18,268 nucleotides of DNA from an uncultured Collinsella sp. (GCA_958348565.1 CATVZP010000039.1:1-18268); one strand, 5' to 3'; positions 1 through 7,712 are shown, numbered from the stretch's first letter. Translations and numbers: made by a program. Notes: generated by a model from the letters alone, not told the origin.

Positions 1-1
1 G

Positions 2-46
2 TGCGTCGAGGGCTCCGGTAAGGTCGTGTACTCCGATGAGCGCTAA
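2..46 (+). CDS. purM: C-terminal tail of PurM (AIR synthetase), partial at window edge
   Basis: Only the last 14 codons and a TAA stop are present, reading CVEGSGKVVYSDER. A short Val-Glu-Gly then Lys-Val-Val tail of this type is compatible with the end of phosphoribosylformylglycinamidine cyclo-ligase, and the gene directly downstream is purN, which often follows purM in purine operons. The frame overlaps the purN start by 11 bases, which suggests translational coupling. Identification rests mainly on context; the fragment is too short to prove the family. Confidence 0.55.
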   Translation, partial: CVEGSGKVVYSDER

Positions 47-734
47 CGAGCAGATCGCTGCTGCCGAGGGCCTGGGCTATGTGCCCTACACCCGTCCGAC
101 CGGCATCGATACGGCCGAGCCGCTCAAAATCGGTGTGCTTATCAGCGGTTCGGGTACCAACCTGCAGGCGCTGATCGACCTGATCGCCGTCGGCAAGCTC
201 AACGCCTCGATTGAACTTGTGGTGTCGAGCCGTCCTTCGGCCAAGGGCTTGCAGCGCGCCGAGCGTGCGGGCATCCAGACACTCACGCTGTCCAAGGACG
301 TCTATGCCGACCCCATCGCGGCCGACGAGATCATCGCGCATGAGCTGCTCGAGCGCGGCTGCGAGTACGTGGTGATGGCCGGCTATATGCGCATGGTGCA
401 CACGCCGCTGCTAGCAGCGTTTCCCAATCGCGTGGTCAACCTACATCCGGCGCTGCTGCCGAGCTTTACCGGTGCCCATGCGATCGACGATGCGTTTGCG
501 CGCGGCGTCAAGGTGACCGGCGTGACCGTGCACTTTGCCAACGAGATCTACGACAACGGTCCCATCATCGCCCAGCGTGCGCTGGCTGTTGAGGAGGGCT
601 GGGACGTCGACACGCTCGAGGAGCACATCCACGCGATCGAGCATGTGCTGTATCCCGAGGTCGTGCAAATGCTCGCCGACGGTCGCGTTCACGTGCTGGA
701 GAGCGGCAAGGTCGCAATTGACCCGGTGCGCTAG
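36..734 (+). CDS. purN: Phosphoribosylglycinamide formyltransferase (GART, PurN)
   Basis: PurN transfers the formyl group of 10-formyltetrahydrofolate to GAR, giving FGAR, the third step of cytoplasmic de novo purine synthesis. The family core starts near residue 31 with KIGVLISGSGTNLQALID, where the Gly-Ser-Gly loop binds phosphate. The catalytic triad is visible as Asn135 and His137 in VVNLHPALLPSF and Asp173 in IYDNGPII; the spacings of 2 and 36 residues match Asn106, His108 and Asp144 of the E. coli enzyme. At 232 residues it is somewhat longer than the usual 190-212, because about 29 residues precede the first strand. The ATG at 36 lies inside the upstream purM tail, and I see no better later start. 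A strong terminator follows at 782-828, so purN probably ends its operon. Confidence 0.95.
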   Translation: MSANEQIAAAEGLGYVPYTRPTGIDTAEPLKIGVLISGSGTNLQALIDLIAVGKLNASIELVVSSRPSAKGLQRAERAGIQTLTLSKDVYADPIAADEIIAHELLERGCEYVVMAGYMRMVHTPLLAAFPNRVVNLHPALLPSFTGAHAIDDAFARGVKVTGVTVHFANEIYDNGPIIAQRALAVEEGWDVDTLEEHIHAIEHVLYPEVVQMLADGRVHVLESGKVAIDPVR

Positions 735-781
735 CGCGTGTAAACGGGTCACCTAGGTTTCTCTGAGGCATAAACGACTAT

Positions 782-828
782 AAAGCCGATTGGGGCATAT
801 GGAATCACATGTGCCCCAATCGGCTTTT
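782..828 (+). terminator. Rho-independent terminator after purN
   Basis: AAAGCCGATTGGGGCA at 782-797 pairs perfectly with TGCCCCAATCGGCTTT at 812-827. The stem continues inward through one G-U pair and three more pairs to 801/808, leaving a six-base loop, and is followed by TTTTACTATC. The left arm begins with a short A run, so it could also terminate weakly on the minus strand. It lies about 50 bases after the purN stop. Confidence 0.9.
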
Positions 829-1184
829 ACTATCTCTTTGACTTCGGGCTCCTGATAACGTGACGGGTGGGACTTCGGAAAATGAGGGCGGTTGGCCGCG
901 AGCATGATATGGATATCAGCGGCGATTTCTCCATCTCGGCAAAAAATGGCTTCAAGTTGAGCATCGGCTCGGACTTCGAGGGGGCGGACCTGTTCAGCGA
1001 AAATTCTTACACTGACACTCATGCCATGAGCCAGGATAACTAGCCGGTATAGGGTCACTTGAGTGGGTATGCGTCTGTTCAAGCGGTCCATTGGCTTGCT
1101 TAAGAAATGGTTAAACTACGTAGCGTACAGCACGTGAGTAACTTACGACTCAGTGAGACTAAAGGGAATCGGAGAAGAAAGCCC
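829..1184. other. Spacer between the purN terminator and the zinc-ribbon genes
   Basis: Apart from a possible gene relic at 882-1043 (listed separately), I see no intact gene in this stretch. The promoter for the downstream zinc-ribbon gene should lie roughly between 1050 and 1160, but I cannot pick out a convincing -35/-10 pair. The sequence just before 1185 holds the Shine-Dalgarno GGAGAAG. Confidence 0.5.
882..1043 (+). pseudogene. Short 53-codon ORF, possible 3' remnant of a lost gene
   Basis: The frame from ATG 882 to TAG 1041-1043 encodes a short peptide that includes MDISGDFSISAKNGF and KLSIGSDFEGADLF. The third codon positions are strongly G or C, as in the real genes of this window, which is unusual for random spacer. 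There is no good ribosome binding site before either ATG (882 or 909). Just upstream in another frame, GTG 860 opens a short peptide that stops at 907, so a frameshift may have broken a longer gene. I do not recognise the family. It could be a genuine small protein, but a degraded C-terminus fits better. Confidence 0.3.
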
Positions 1185-2402
1185 ATGTTTTGCCCCAAAT
1201 GCGGTAGCAAGATCAGTGACGATGCGCGGTACTGTACCGAATGCGGGCTGCCCTTGGAAGGACTCTCGGGTAAAACTGCGGCCAAGGAAGGGTCCGGCGC
1301 CGAGCCGCTGGCGCGAGAGTCCTCGTCCGCTGAAGTCATGTTGGAGTCTGCAAATACCGAAACGGACTCTGCGATAGGATCCGCGAATGTCGAGTCCACG
1401 GCAGAACCGAGTCCCGAGCCGGTCTCGAAGACCGCGGGTAGCGGTCACTCCCAGATGTACAACCTCTTTATGCAACGTTGTCAGGTCGGTAACCGCCTGG
1501 TGCCGCAGTTTGCTATCATGATCGCCGCATTTATCGCCGCGGCAGGCATCGCTTACGCTGCTTTCATGCTCTACAAGAACGTCATCGAGCCCAATCTCCA
1601 GCAGCAATCCGTGCAACAGGAGCAAGCGACCGAAAGACCCAAGAAGGACGAGAGGGCGGCCGAAAAAGTTGTCTATACGTTGGAGGCGAAGTCATTGACG
1701 GTGTCTGCTCCGGTCGACCCTATGCTCAATCAGGGCGAGCGGACTGACATGGAATGGTCCTATCCGCAACTTAAGAGCTCCGCCAAAGACGACGTCGCAG
1801 ACAAAATTAACAAGGCGATTCTCGAGCCCCTTCAAATTGATGCGGAGCGAACGAATCGAGCATCAGATAATGAGCAATCAGATGCTGAGCTGTACCCCGA
1901 CGGCGAATTTCCCTGCATATCGAGAAACGTGACGGTTACGTACATGGATGAGAACTATTTTTGTATCCGTGACGAGCGCTATTCGACGGGATGGGGTCCG
2001 CATGGCGACACGTATGTGACTGGTGTTATTTTTGATTTGCATACGGGTGATACTGTCAGCCCTCAGGACATGTTTGGCATTGATACCGAGGATCTTGCCA
2101 GTTCTATGAGTTCGGCAGTTTGGCCGTATCTTACGGAAATGGGCAGAGAGTATCCGTCTGATTACAATTCTATGCTCATGCGGAGCAATTCTTCAGACTA
2201 TTCAATCAAGGGCTCAACATGCTTGTATGTGACATCCAAGGGACTGGTGTATCGCACCGAAGACTATGAGCTCGGTTCTTTTGCGGACGGCAATTGCGAG
2301 ATTTTGGTTGCGTCTTGGGATGATGGGTCTCAAGTGGGGTCCGAAGTAACCCCCGATGAGGTCAAGGACGGTACAACGGTGAAAGTCGATAAGGAGGACT
2401 AA
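1185..2402 (+). CDS. Zinc-ribbon, single-span membrane protein with RsiV/DUF3298-like outside domain
   Basis: 405 residues. Cys3, Cys6, Cys17 and Cys20 (MFCPKCG to CTEC) form a zinc ribbon in the cytoplasm. A Ser/Glu-rich linker follows, then basic QRCQVGNR and a membrane span at about 109-130. The outside part (about 165-385) resembles the DUF4163/DUF3298 region of RsiV and PdaC: a paired-strand motif with TVTYMDENYFCI, then GVIFDLHTGDTVSPQDMF, and near the end YVTSKGLVYRTEDYELGSFADG, matching that family's typical tail. In RsiV this domain binds lysozyme; the ligand here is unknown. I chose ATG 1185 because GGAGAAG sits just upstream and the zinc ribbon begins at the first residue; a longer frame back to 1107 has no such signal. 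The stop lies one base before the next ATG, and the Shine-Dalgarno of that gene is inside the last codons here, so the two are coupled. Confidence 0.8.
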   Translation: MFCPKCGSKISDDARYCTECGLPLEGLSGKTAAKEGSGAEPLARESSSAEVMLESANTETDSAIGSANVESTAEPSPEPVSKTAGSGHSQMYNLFMQRCQVGNRLVPQFAIMIAAFIAAAGIAYAAFMLYKNVIEPNLQQQSVQQEQATERPKKDERAAEKVVYTLEAKSLTVSAPVDPMLNQGERTDMEWSYPQLKSSAKDDVADKINKAILEPLQIDAERTNRASDNEQSDAELYPDGEFPCISRNVTVTYMDENYFCIRDERYSTGWGPHGDTYVTGVIFDLHTGDTVSPQDMFGIDTEDLASSMSSAVWPYLTEMGREYPSDYNSMLMRSNSSDYSIKGSTCLYVTSKGLVYRTEDYELGSFADGNCEILVASWDDGSQVGSEVTPDEVKDGTTVKVDKED

Positions 2403-2403
2403 C

Positions 2404-4023
2404 ATGTTCTGTCCCAACTGTGGATTTGAGCTTGATGGCGATTTGCGATACTGCACCGAGTGCGGCTATGCACTCGAAGATGCAAAGGCGGTGCTGAACT
2501 CTGTCAGCAACGAAGTGGCAGAAGAACCTTCCGTTATCAATGAGGCTGCGGAAGAGATTTTCGCTAGCGACGAAACGGAGAAGGAGCCTTTCGCCGGTGC
2601 CGAGGCGGGGGAGGAAAAGTCGCCCGTGGAGAGCGAGCCCGTAGCGGACGAAGAAGACGACCAGCCTAAAGACGACGTGTCGTCCGGTGCAACGCCTTCG
2701 ATTCCAGCCGTGCGTGCCGACCGACCAAAACTGAGCAATCCGGTCGCCAAGCCCGTCGCGGCGCCAGCCCCTGCTCCTGCGGCGAATGCATCCGCACAGA
2801 AAAAGGAGCCCAAGGCGCTCTATATCGTTGGTGTCGTCGTTGGCCTGGCAGTCATTACCATCTTTAGCTACCTGCTGTTCTTTAGCAAGTCCGGCGGCGA
2901 CGTTGCCCATTACGGCCAGGACAAGGCCATCGTGGTGGTCCAAGAATCCAAGATCACCCCGACCGACGCAAAGGGCGAGAAACTCAAGAAGTACTCGGTG
3001 ACCCTGAACGGCGACAACGGCTACAGCACCAACGCTGAGGTTAAGGGTGACAAGGGCTTCACGGTAAGCCAGTTTCCCGATGTTAAACCGGGAAAATATA
3101 CCCTCACCGTTAAGGACTCCAAGTCAAAAGTCGAGTGGAGTATTCCCGTCAAAGTCGTCGATAACTCTAAATCCGCTGATGCCGTAAAAGAGGTTTCCCT
3201 CGAGGTGCCTAAGGCCAACGAGGCCGATACAAAGACAGGCGAAGGCGACAAGAAGGATGGAGGCACCGCTGCGGACAATACCGCTACGCATGCCGCTTAC
3301 AAGCAAAAGTGCCAGGAATACCTCGCGTGCTATGGAGAGCCGCAAATTGCTGAGGTGACTGATTCTGTCTATGCGATGCGAGGGCTTTGTCTTGTCGACC
3401 TCGTTGATTTTGATCAGGATGGCCAGCCTGAGCTCTTGACCGTTGTGAACGGTATGAGTGATGCCGAACTAAAGAGTGCCTGGAATGGAGATATGGAGGG
3501 ACTTCAGAAGTCCTACACTGTAGAGGTTTGGTCGTCAGCTGATGGTGGCATCAAGAGGCTTTACAGTCAAAATTGGCTTGATAACAGCAACGGAGGAACG
3601 ATGTTTCTTCCGCTGATTAAAGCGGATGACGACAGCATCCTCGTAAGCCAAAGAACATATGAGATGAGCAATGCTATTACGGCATTGCTTGCTGGAAGGC
3701 GGGTTTTGGCCGGGGACAATACTTCGGTATATGGCAAGAAAAGCGATGCTTTTTCGCTTGTAAGCAACTACGAGTCCTGGGGAGTTGCGCCGAGCGAGGG
3801 CAATGGCTACGAATACTATTGTGCGTCGGAGGGCAAGGAAATTTCCGAGACGGACTATAATGCCCTATATCAGCAATTTGGCTATGGGCACAATTACCGG
3901 ACATATTATTTCCTTGATTTTTCAAACTCAGGTTACGGCACTATTTCGGGGGAATCCCACGTCGATCCCAATCAAGTTGCGGAAGTCACCAAAGAAACGC
4001 TCAAAAAGGTGGGAATCGAATAA
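2404..4023 (+). CDS. Zinc-ribbon, single-span membrane protein with Ig-like and calcium-loop-like outside regions
   Basis: 539 residues. The cytoplasmic N-terminus carries a zinc ribbon (Cys3, 6, 17, 20; MFCPNCG to CTEC), then a long acidic and Pro/Ala-rich linker, and a membrane span at about 138-160 (ALYIVGVVVGLAVITIFSYL). Outside, residues about 172-255 look like a small beta-sandwich (KYSVTLNGDNG, FPDVKPGKYTLTVKD), as in Cna-B or carboxypeptidase-regulatory-like folds. Around residue 335 the loop DFDQDGQPELL resembles VCBS/EF-hand-type calcium loops and opens a C-terminal domain of about 200 residues that I do not recognise. Translation is coupled to the gene before it: AAGGAGG lies in that gene's last codons. 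The 3' half is visibly more AT-rich than the 5' half. Substrate or ligand is unknown. Confidence 0.75.
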   Translation: MFCPNCGFELDGDLRYCTECGYALEDAKAVLNSVSNEVAEEPSVINEAAEEIFASDETEKEPFAGAEAGEEKSPVESEPVADEEDDQPKDDVSSGATPSIPAVRADRPKLSNPVAKPVAAPAPAPAANASAQKKEPKALYIVGVVVGLAVITIFSYLLFFSKSGGDVAHYGQDKAIVVVQESKITPTDAKGEKLKKYSVTLNGDNGYSTNAEVKGDKGFTVSQFPDVKPGKYTLTVKDSKSKVEWSIPVKVVDNSKSADAVKEVSLEVPKANEADTKTGEGDKKDGGTAADNTATHAAYKQKCQEYLACYGEPQIAEVTDSVYAMRGLCLVDLVDFDQDGQPELLTVVNGMSDAELKSAWNGDMEGLQKSYTVEVWSSADGGIKRLYSQNWLDNSNGGTMFLPLIKADDDSILVSQRTYEMSNAITALLAGRRVLAGDNTSVYGKKSDAFSLVSNYESWGVAPSEGNGYEYYCASEGKEISETDYNALYQQFGYGHNYRTYYFLDFSNSGYGTISGESHVDPNQVAEVTKETLKKVGIE

Positions 4024-4029
4024 AAACTG

Positions 4030-4063
4030 AAAGGGGCTTGGAAAACTGTTTCCAAGCCCCTTT
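4030..4063. terminator. Bidirectional terminator between convergent genes
   Basis: AAAGGGGCTTGGAAA at 4030-4044 pairs perfectly with TTTCCAAGCCCCTTT at 4049-4063, with a four-base loop. The arms begin with A residues and end with T residues, so the same hairpin can stop transcription from both sides. It fits exactly between the stop codon of the plus-strand gene (4023) and that of the minus-strand ATPase (4065). Confidence 0.9.
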
Positions 4064-4064
4064 C

Positions 4065-5447
4065 TTATAGTAGTTGCTCGAGTCCAACAAGCCTCGCGCT
4101 GCTTGCTTGAGCCGCTCTATTTTGACACGCTTCGCTAAATCCACCCTTGCTAAACAAGTAATACTGTTTGATCGGCCGGCCCAGCAGCGCACTGCGCCGC
4201 TCGAGCGTTTCAAGAACGTCGGTATCTACGGGCTCGTTTCTCCATTTGCACTCGCCAACGACGAGCTCGCCATCGGCATCCTCTAATACAATGTCAATCT
4301 CTTCTTGGTGACGCGTTGCCGGGTTAGTGCCCCACCAAGAGCCGATTGCCTTGGGCAGTACATCCAGCTCGCCCTCAACGACCTGTCGTATCAACCACTG
4401 GCGGCATACCTCTTCAAATGTGGGGCCCACGAAGGTAGACAAATCGCGCTTGACGATACGCGCGGCAACAGCGGCTCCGAGCCCCTCTTCAATTGTTCCC
4501 GTGTACTGCGGAACAAATCGATACCAAAACCTGAACAGGTTATCGCAGATTCGATAGACCACCTGACGTTTTGTTGCTTTGGCAACGGGCGTGACGCGTT
4601 CAACGATTCGCAGATCAATCAATGCGTCGAGTAATCGCGCGACTTGTGGCGTTGCGAGTCGGGTGACATCGGCGATTTCCTTGGGACGTACACAGCCGTT
4701 AGCGATGGCGGCTATGACGCCATTGTAGATAGCCGGGCTTCGGACTTCCTGCAACAGATAGTTCTGGGGCTCGGCGTACAGAAACGCATCTTGGCGCAAC
4801 AGAGCGTGCTCAAGGTTCCATTGCGTGGAGCGCGTGCTATCAAGCTGCGATAAATAGAGCGGCATGCCGCCGACAACGGAATACAGCTCGATAATTCTCT
4901 CGATGGGTGCATCGGGAAGCATTTGCGCTACATCGAAAACGACAAAGGGGTCGATGCGCAACTGCATGGTGCGGCGCCCATAGAGAGGACTTTGGTGTCC
5001 TAGCACCTGGTGTTCCATAAAACTCATGGACGATCCGCAGAGCACCAAGAACAGGTTGCTCTTGTCTTTGTGTCGGTCGATAAGCGTTTGCAGACACGAC
5101 GACACGCCCGGGTCGCTCTCGGCGAGGTAAGGATACTCGTCAATGACCAGAATGACTTGCTCCGCTTTGGCGCGTTCAAAGACGGACTCGAGTGCAACCT
5201 GGATGGAAGGGAATGCTGCTCCTGCGGCACTATCACCAAGCATCTCGCGGCTGAGCAGCGCAAGGTTTTCGCTTGCAACGGTTTGCTGCCCGGTAAAGAA
5301 GATCACACTGGGCTTATCCTGCGTAAAAGCGCGAAGCAGGCTTGTTTTGCCCACGCGGCGCCTTCCGTAGACTACGGCAAACTGGAAGGAACCCTTTTGA
5401 TAAGCGGTTTCTAGGGACTCAAGTTCACTCTGGCGTCCGACAAACAT
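4065..5447 (-). CDS. AAA-type ATPase with DUF234 C-terminal nuclease-like domain
   Basis: 460 residues, matching the archaeal-type ATPase plus DUF234 architecture common in bacteria and archaea. MFVGRQSELESLE is the typical start. Walker A is GRRRVGKTS (residues 28-36) and Walker B is VILVIDEYPYL with Asp103 and Glu104. The middle contains a winged-helix-like stretch (about 245-285: KEIADVTRLATPQVARLLDALIDL). The C-terminus has the DUF234 hallmark of a WWG then EIDIVL (Asp385) and GECKW (Glu399, Lys401), which resembles a PD-(D/E)xK nuclease core. The molecular role of this family is poorly known; some members are discussed in mobile or defence contexts. A GAGG ribosome binding site precedes ATG 5447, and the promoter region holds a striking palindrome (5458-5505). 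Confidence 0.88.
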   Translation of the reverse strand: MFVGRQSELESLETAYQKGSFQFAVVYGRRRVGKTSLLRAFTQDKPSVIFFTGQQTVASENLALLSREMLGDSAAGAAFPSIQVALESVFERAKAEQVILVIDEYPYLAESDPGVSSCLQTLIDRHKDKSNLFLVLCGSSMSFMEHQVLGHQSPLYGRRTMQLRIDPFVVFDVAQMLPDAPIERIIELYSVVGGMPLYLSQLDSTRSTQWNLEHALLRQDAFLYAEPQNYLLQEVRSPAIYNGVIAAIANGCVRPKEIADVTRLATPQVARLLDALIDLRIVERVTPVAKATKRQVVYRICDNLFRFWYRFVPQYTGTIEEGLGAAVAARIVKRDLSTFVGPTFEEVCRQWLIRQVVEGELDVLPKAIGSWWGTNPATRHQEEIDIVLEDADGELVVGECKWRNEPVDTDVLETLERRSALLGRPIKQYYLFSKGGFSEACQNRAAQASSARLVGLEQLL

Positions 5448-5457
5448 GGCATGCCTC

Positions 5458-5505
5458 GCTCATATACGTGTTACTAACATATATAGTACTAACACGTATG
5501 TGAGC
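5458..5505 (-). promoter_or_regulatory. Large interrupted palindrome and promoter of the ATPase gene
   Basis: GCTCATATACGTGTTA (5458-5473) and TAACACGTATGTGAGC (5490-5505) are inverted repeats with one mismatch that would be a G-U pair in RNA, separated by 16 bases. Read on the minus strand, TTGCTC is a possible -35 and TATATA about 16 bases later a possible -10, so the arms overlap the promoter and the early transcript. A direct repeat of TACTAACA also lies inside (5472-5479 and 5487-5494). It could be an operator for self-regulation or a leader hairpin. Confidence 0.5.
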
Positions 5506-5542
5506 AATTTTCCAGTCGGACGGAGAAGAAATGACAGGGCTT

Positions 5543-6901
5543 CTACTTAACGAGTCGCTTGAGCTTGGCGAAGTCCTGAATCTGTTTTTTTCGCTTGGCG
5601 TTGAGGAGGTTGTTGAGGTCGAGCTTCTCAATGGTACAGCGCTTGAGTAGCTCGGAGCTGTCAAAGCCGTTTAACTCAATGTCTACATCCAGATCGTGCT
5701 TGAGCTTGGTCCATTTATTGAGCTGCGAGCGCACGTAGGCCGCGGGACGTTCTATCTCGTTGGCGATGTCGCGTACGCTGGCGCCCGTTCCAAACAACTC
5801 GCGTATCTTTGCCGTCTCCTTGCGCGTGCGCTCGTTTTTGGCATCGGTCTTGCATCGATCGCTGCAGTAGTGCCGTTTGACGCCACGATGCCCGGCAAGT
5901 GAGTAGGCGCGTCCGCACTGCTCACAATAGCCGATCTTGACGGTGCTCAGCTTGCGCGAAAAATCAAACCAGAGCCACGAGAGATAGCTGTCAAACGAGA
6001 GGAACCCTGTGGATTCGTTGCCCTGGAACACATCCACGTGCGCGCCCGAGAGATGCGAGATCACGAGCGCCTGCACCAAAGCGGTGAGTGCATCGCGGTC
6101 ATCGTTGTCGAGTTCTTCGCGGCGCTCCTGGATATCTGCTTGAGGGTCGATTACATAGAAGCTCTCCTCGCTATTGCTGACCTTGAGTCGCGCTGAAATC
6201 TCCGAGCTGGAGTCTTCGTCCATGTAGAACATCGCCTGCAAAACACTGAAGTCATTGGCGGTGAGCTCGTGTTCAAAAGAGAGCACGTTGAGTGCAACGA
6301 GGGATTCTTCCTCTTCGATCATAAACATAAAGGCGTAGAAATATCCCGCATCGGATTCGATTTTGCGCACGATGGGCAGGCTTTTGAATGAGTCGGTATA
6401 ATCTCCGCCCGCCCTCAGGATAGTGGTGTAGATCTTGAAGGATGACCCGTTTTCCGCGCAGGTTACCACTGATTTCTCGATTCTTTCCAATGCGGAGACC
6501 TTTGCGATGGTGCAGCTCCCGTTGAGGTATTCCTGGATGCGCATAGCAATAAGTGCTGCCATCGCGGCATTGGCCCAATCGCGTACGGATTCTATTGCGT
6601 GCTTGCCAAAAAGCGGCCCGGTCTGTTCGGCGTAATCAAGTACGTTAAAGAGGCTTGCGCGGAAGGGCCGCTCTTTAACGGCGGTGGGTTCGATGCATGA
6701 TGCCAGCCTGATCAGATCGGCATGGCGCTCGCTGTGTGCGGGCCCTTCGTTGCTTTTGCTGCCGGCCAGCTCGGTGGGCATGTAGAGTTCAAAGACAAGC
6801 TGGGCCTCGCCAACGGGCCTATTGGGTTCGTTCTCTATGAGGTTGACTTTCTTAAACGGAATCGAACCTTCAACGGTGCGTGTTTGGGAGAACTCAAACA
6901 T
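5543..6901 (-). CDS. Unassigned protein with treble-clef-like zinc finger and helix-turn-helix near the C-terminus
   Basis: 452 residues, no signal peptide or membrane span, so probably cytoplasmic. The first 320 residues show no motif I can name. At about 325-348 is a four-cysteine finger, YCEQCGRAYSL then HYCSDRCKTDAKN (C-x2-C-x14-C-x3-C), similar in spacing to CGNR-type zinc fingers but without the CGNR residues. Directly after it, IRELFGTGASVRDIANEIE and YVRSQLNKW look like a resolvase-type helix-turn-helix. Together these suggest nucleic acid binding. The start ATG 6901 has AGGGG upstream. It lies upstream of, and on the same strand as, the ATPase, with 95 bases between that contain the ATPase's own promoter. 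It may belong to a DUF family such as DUF6076, which I cannot confirm. Confidence 0.65.
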   Translation of the reverse strand: MFEFSQTRTVEGSIPFKKVNLIENEPNRPVGEAQLVFELYMPTELAGSKSNEGPAHSERHADLIRLASCIEPTAVKERPFRASLFNVLDYAEQTGPLFGKHAIESVRDWANAAMAALIAMRIQEYLNGSCTIAKVSALERIEKSVVTCAENGSSFKIYTTILRAGGDYTDSFKSLPIVRKIESDAGYFYAFMFMIEEEESLVALNVLSFEHELTANDFSVLQAMFYMDEDSSSEISARLKVSNSEESFYVIDPQADIQERREELDNDDRDALTALVQALVISHLSGAHVDVFQGNESTGFLSFDSYLSWLWFDFSRKLSTVKIGYCEQCGRAYSLAGHRGVKRHYCSDRCKTDAKNERTRKETAKIRELFGTGASVRDIANEIERPAAYVRSQLNKWTKLKHDLDVDIELNGFDSSELLKRCTIEKLDLNNLLNAKRKKQIQDFAKLKRLVK

Positions 6902-7040
6902 TGTTACCCCTGTCTCTAGCTGCAGGTTTAATAGCGTAGCACGTTTAGGAAAATTACCCGGTCAAAATCTCTATATCGGATAAACGACAAATCGTATCTT
7001 GTGATCGTCAAGAAAAGGGGTAACGAGAAAGGACCCGATC
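6902..7040. promoter_or_regulatory. Divergent promoter region between the zinc-finger gene and the third zinc-ribbon gene
   Basis: The two genes diverge here, so promoters for both strands must lie in this 139-base AT-richer segment. On the minus strand TATTAA near 6930 is a possible -10; on the plus strand TATATC near 6972 is possible. Neither has a clear -35 partner. GTTACCCCT (6903-6911) and AGGGGTAAC (7016-7024) form a 9-base inverted pair next to the two ribosome binding sites, so both mRNAs would carry AGGGGTAAC in their leaders. Confidence 0.4.
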
Positions 7041-7658
7041 ATGCATTGCAAACAGTGTGGAGCAGAGATTAACGACGGCGCCAAGTTCTGTGGCGTGTGC
7101 GGAACGCCTACGGTCGCGGCTGCGGCCAGCACGGCGGGAGATGCGATTTACGTTGAGGCCCGGCCGATTGAGAGCCAGTCTGTCGAGGCTCAGTTTCAAG
7201 CGGCGGAGGATGCAGAGGCCGCTGCTTGCCTGCAAGATTCACTTCGCGAGTCCATCGGGTCCCTTACGCGAGCGTCGGTGATTTCGTTGCTCTATGTGCT
7301 CTTTTTCAATTATGTGCTGGGAGGGGGCTCGCTGGGGCTCGACTATATGATTCTGCTGGCGCTGCTTCTGATTGGTCCCTGGAAGGTGATTATCTCGCTG
7401 TACCGCAGCGGTGTAAGGCTTCCCTTTGTCTATGGTGGCGGCATTATCGGTATCACGATTATGCTAATCGAACTTGTGGTTCTCGTGGGCCTTCCTGTCG
7501 TTGTTCTGATGCTTTTTTACTGGTTGGGCAGCGTGATTCACGGAGCGGTTCCGGTTGTTCCCGAATTAGCCCCGATGACGATGGTGGCACTTTGGCCTAT
7601 CGTCTCGGTTGCCAACATCATCTTCAAGGCAATCAAGCTGCACATGGCTCGCGCCTAG
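7041..7658 (+). CDS. Zinc-ribbon protein with several C-terminal membrane spans
   Basis: 205 residues. The N-terminal zinc ribbon uses Cys3, 6, 17 and 20 (MHCKQCG, KFCGVCG). A linker of about 50 residues follows, and the rest is hydrophobic, with about four to five membrane spans (ISLLYVLFFNYVLGG, YMILLALLLIGPWKVIISL, GIIGITIMLIELVVLVGLPVV, VVLMLFYWLGSVIHG, MVALWPIVSVANIIF). It differs from the three other zinc-ribbon membrane proteins here in having no large outside domain. GAAAGGA precedes the ATG with normal spacing. No function can be assigned; a membrane-embedded partner of the neighbouring zinc-ribbon proteins is plausible. Confidence 0.75.
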   Translation: MHCKQCGAEINDGAKFCGVCGTPTVAAAASTAGDAIYVEARPIESQSVEAQFQAAEDAEAAACLQDSLRESIGSLTRASVISLLYVLFFNYVLGGGSLGLDYMILLALLLIGPWKVIISLYRSGVRLPFVYGGGIIGITIMLIELVVLVGLPVVVLMLFYWLGSVIHGAVPVVPELAPMTMVALWPIVSVANIIFKAIKLHMARA

Positions 7659-7712
7659 CAAGTAGCCCGTCGCATGCCTTCCGCGTGGGGTCAGGCGAAT
7701 TTGAAAGGTGAA

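Noticed and set aside
753..1091. Minus-strand open frame of 112 codons
   Set aside because: It runs through the purN terminator, has no ribosome binding site I can see and no protein-like motif.
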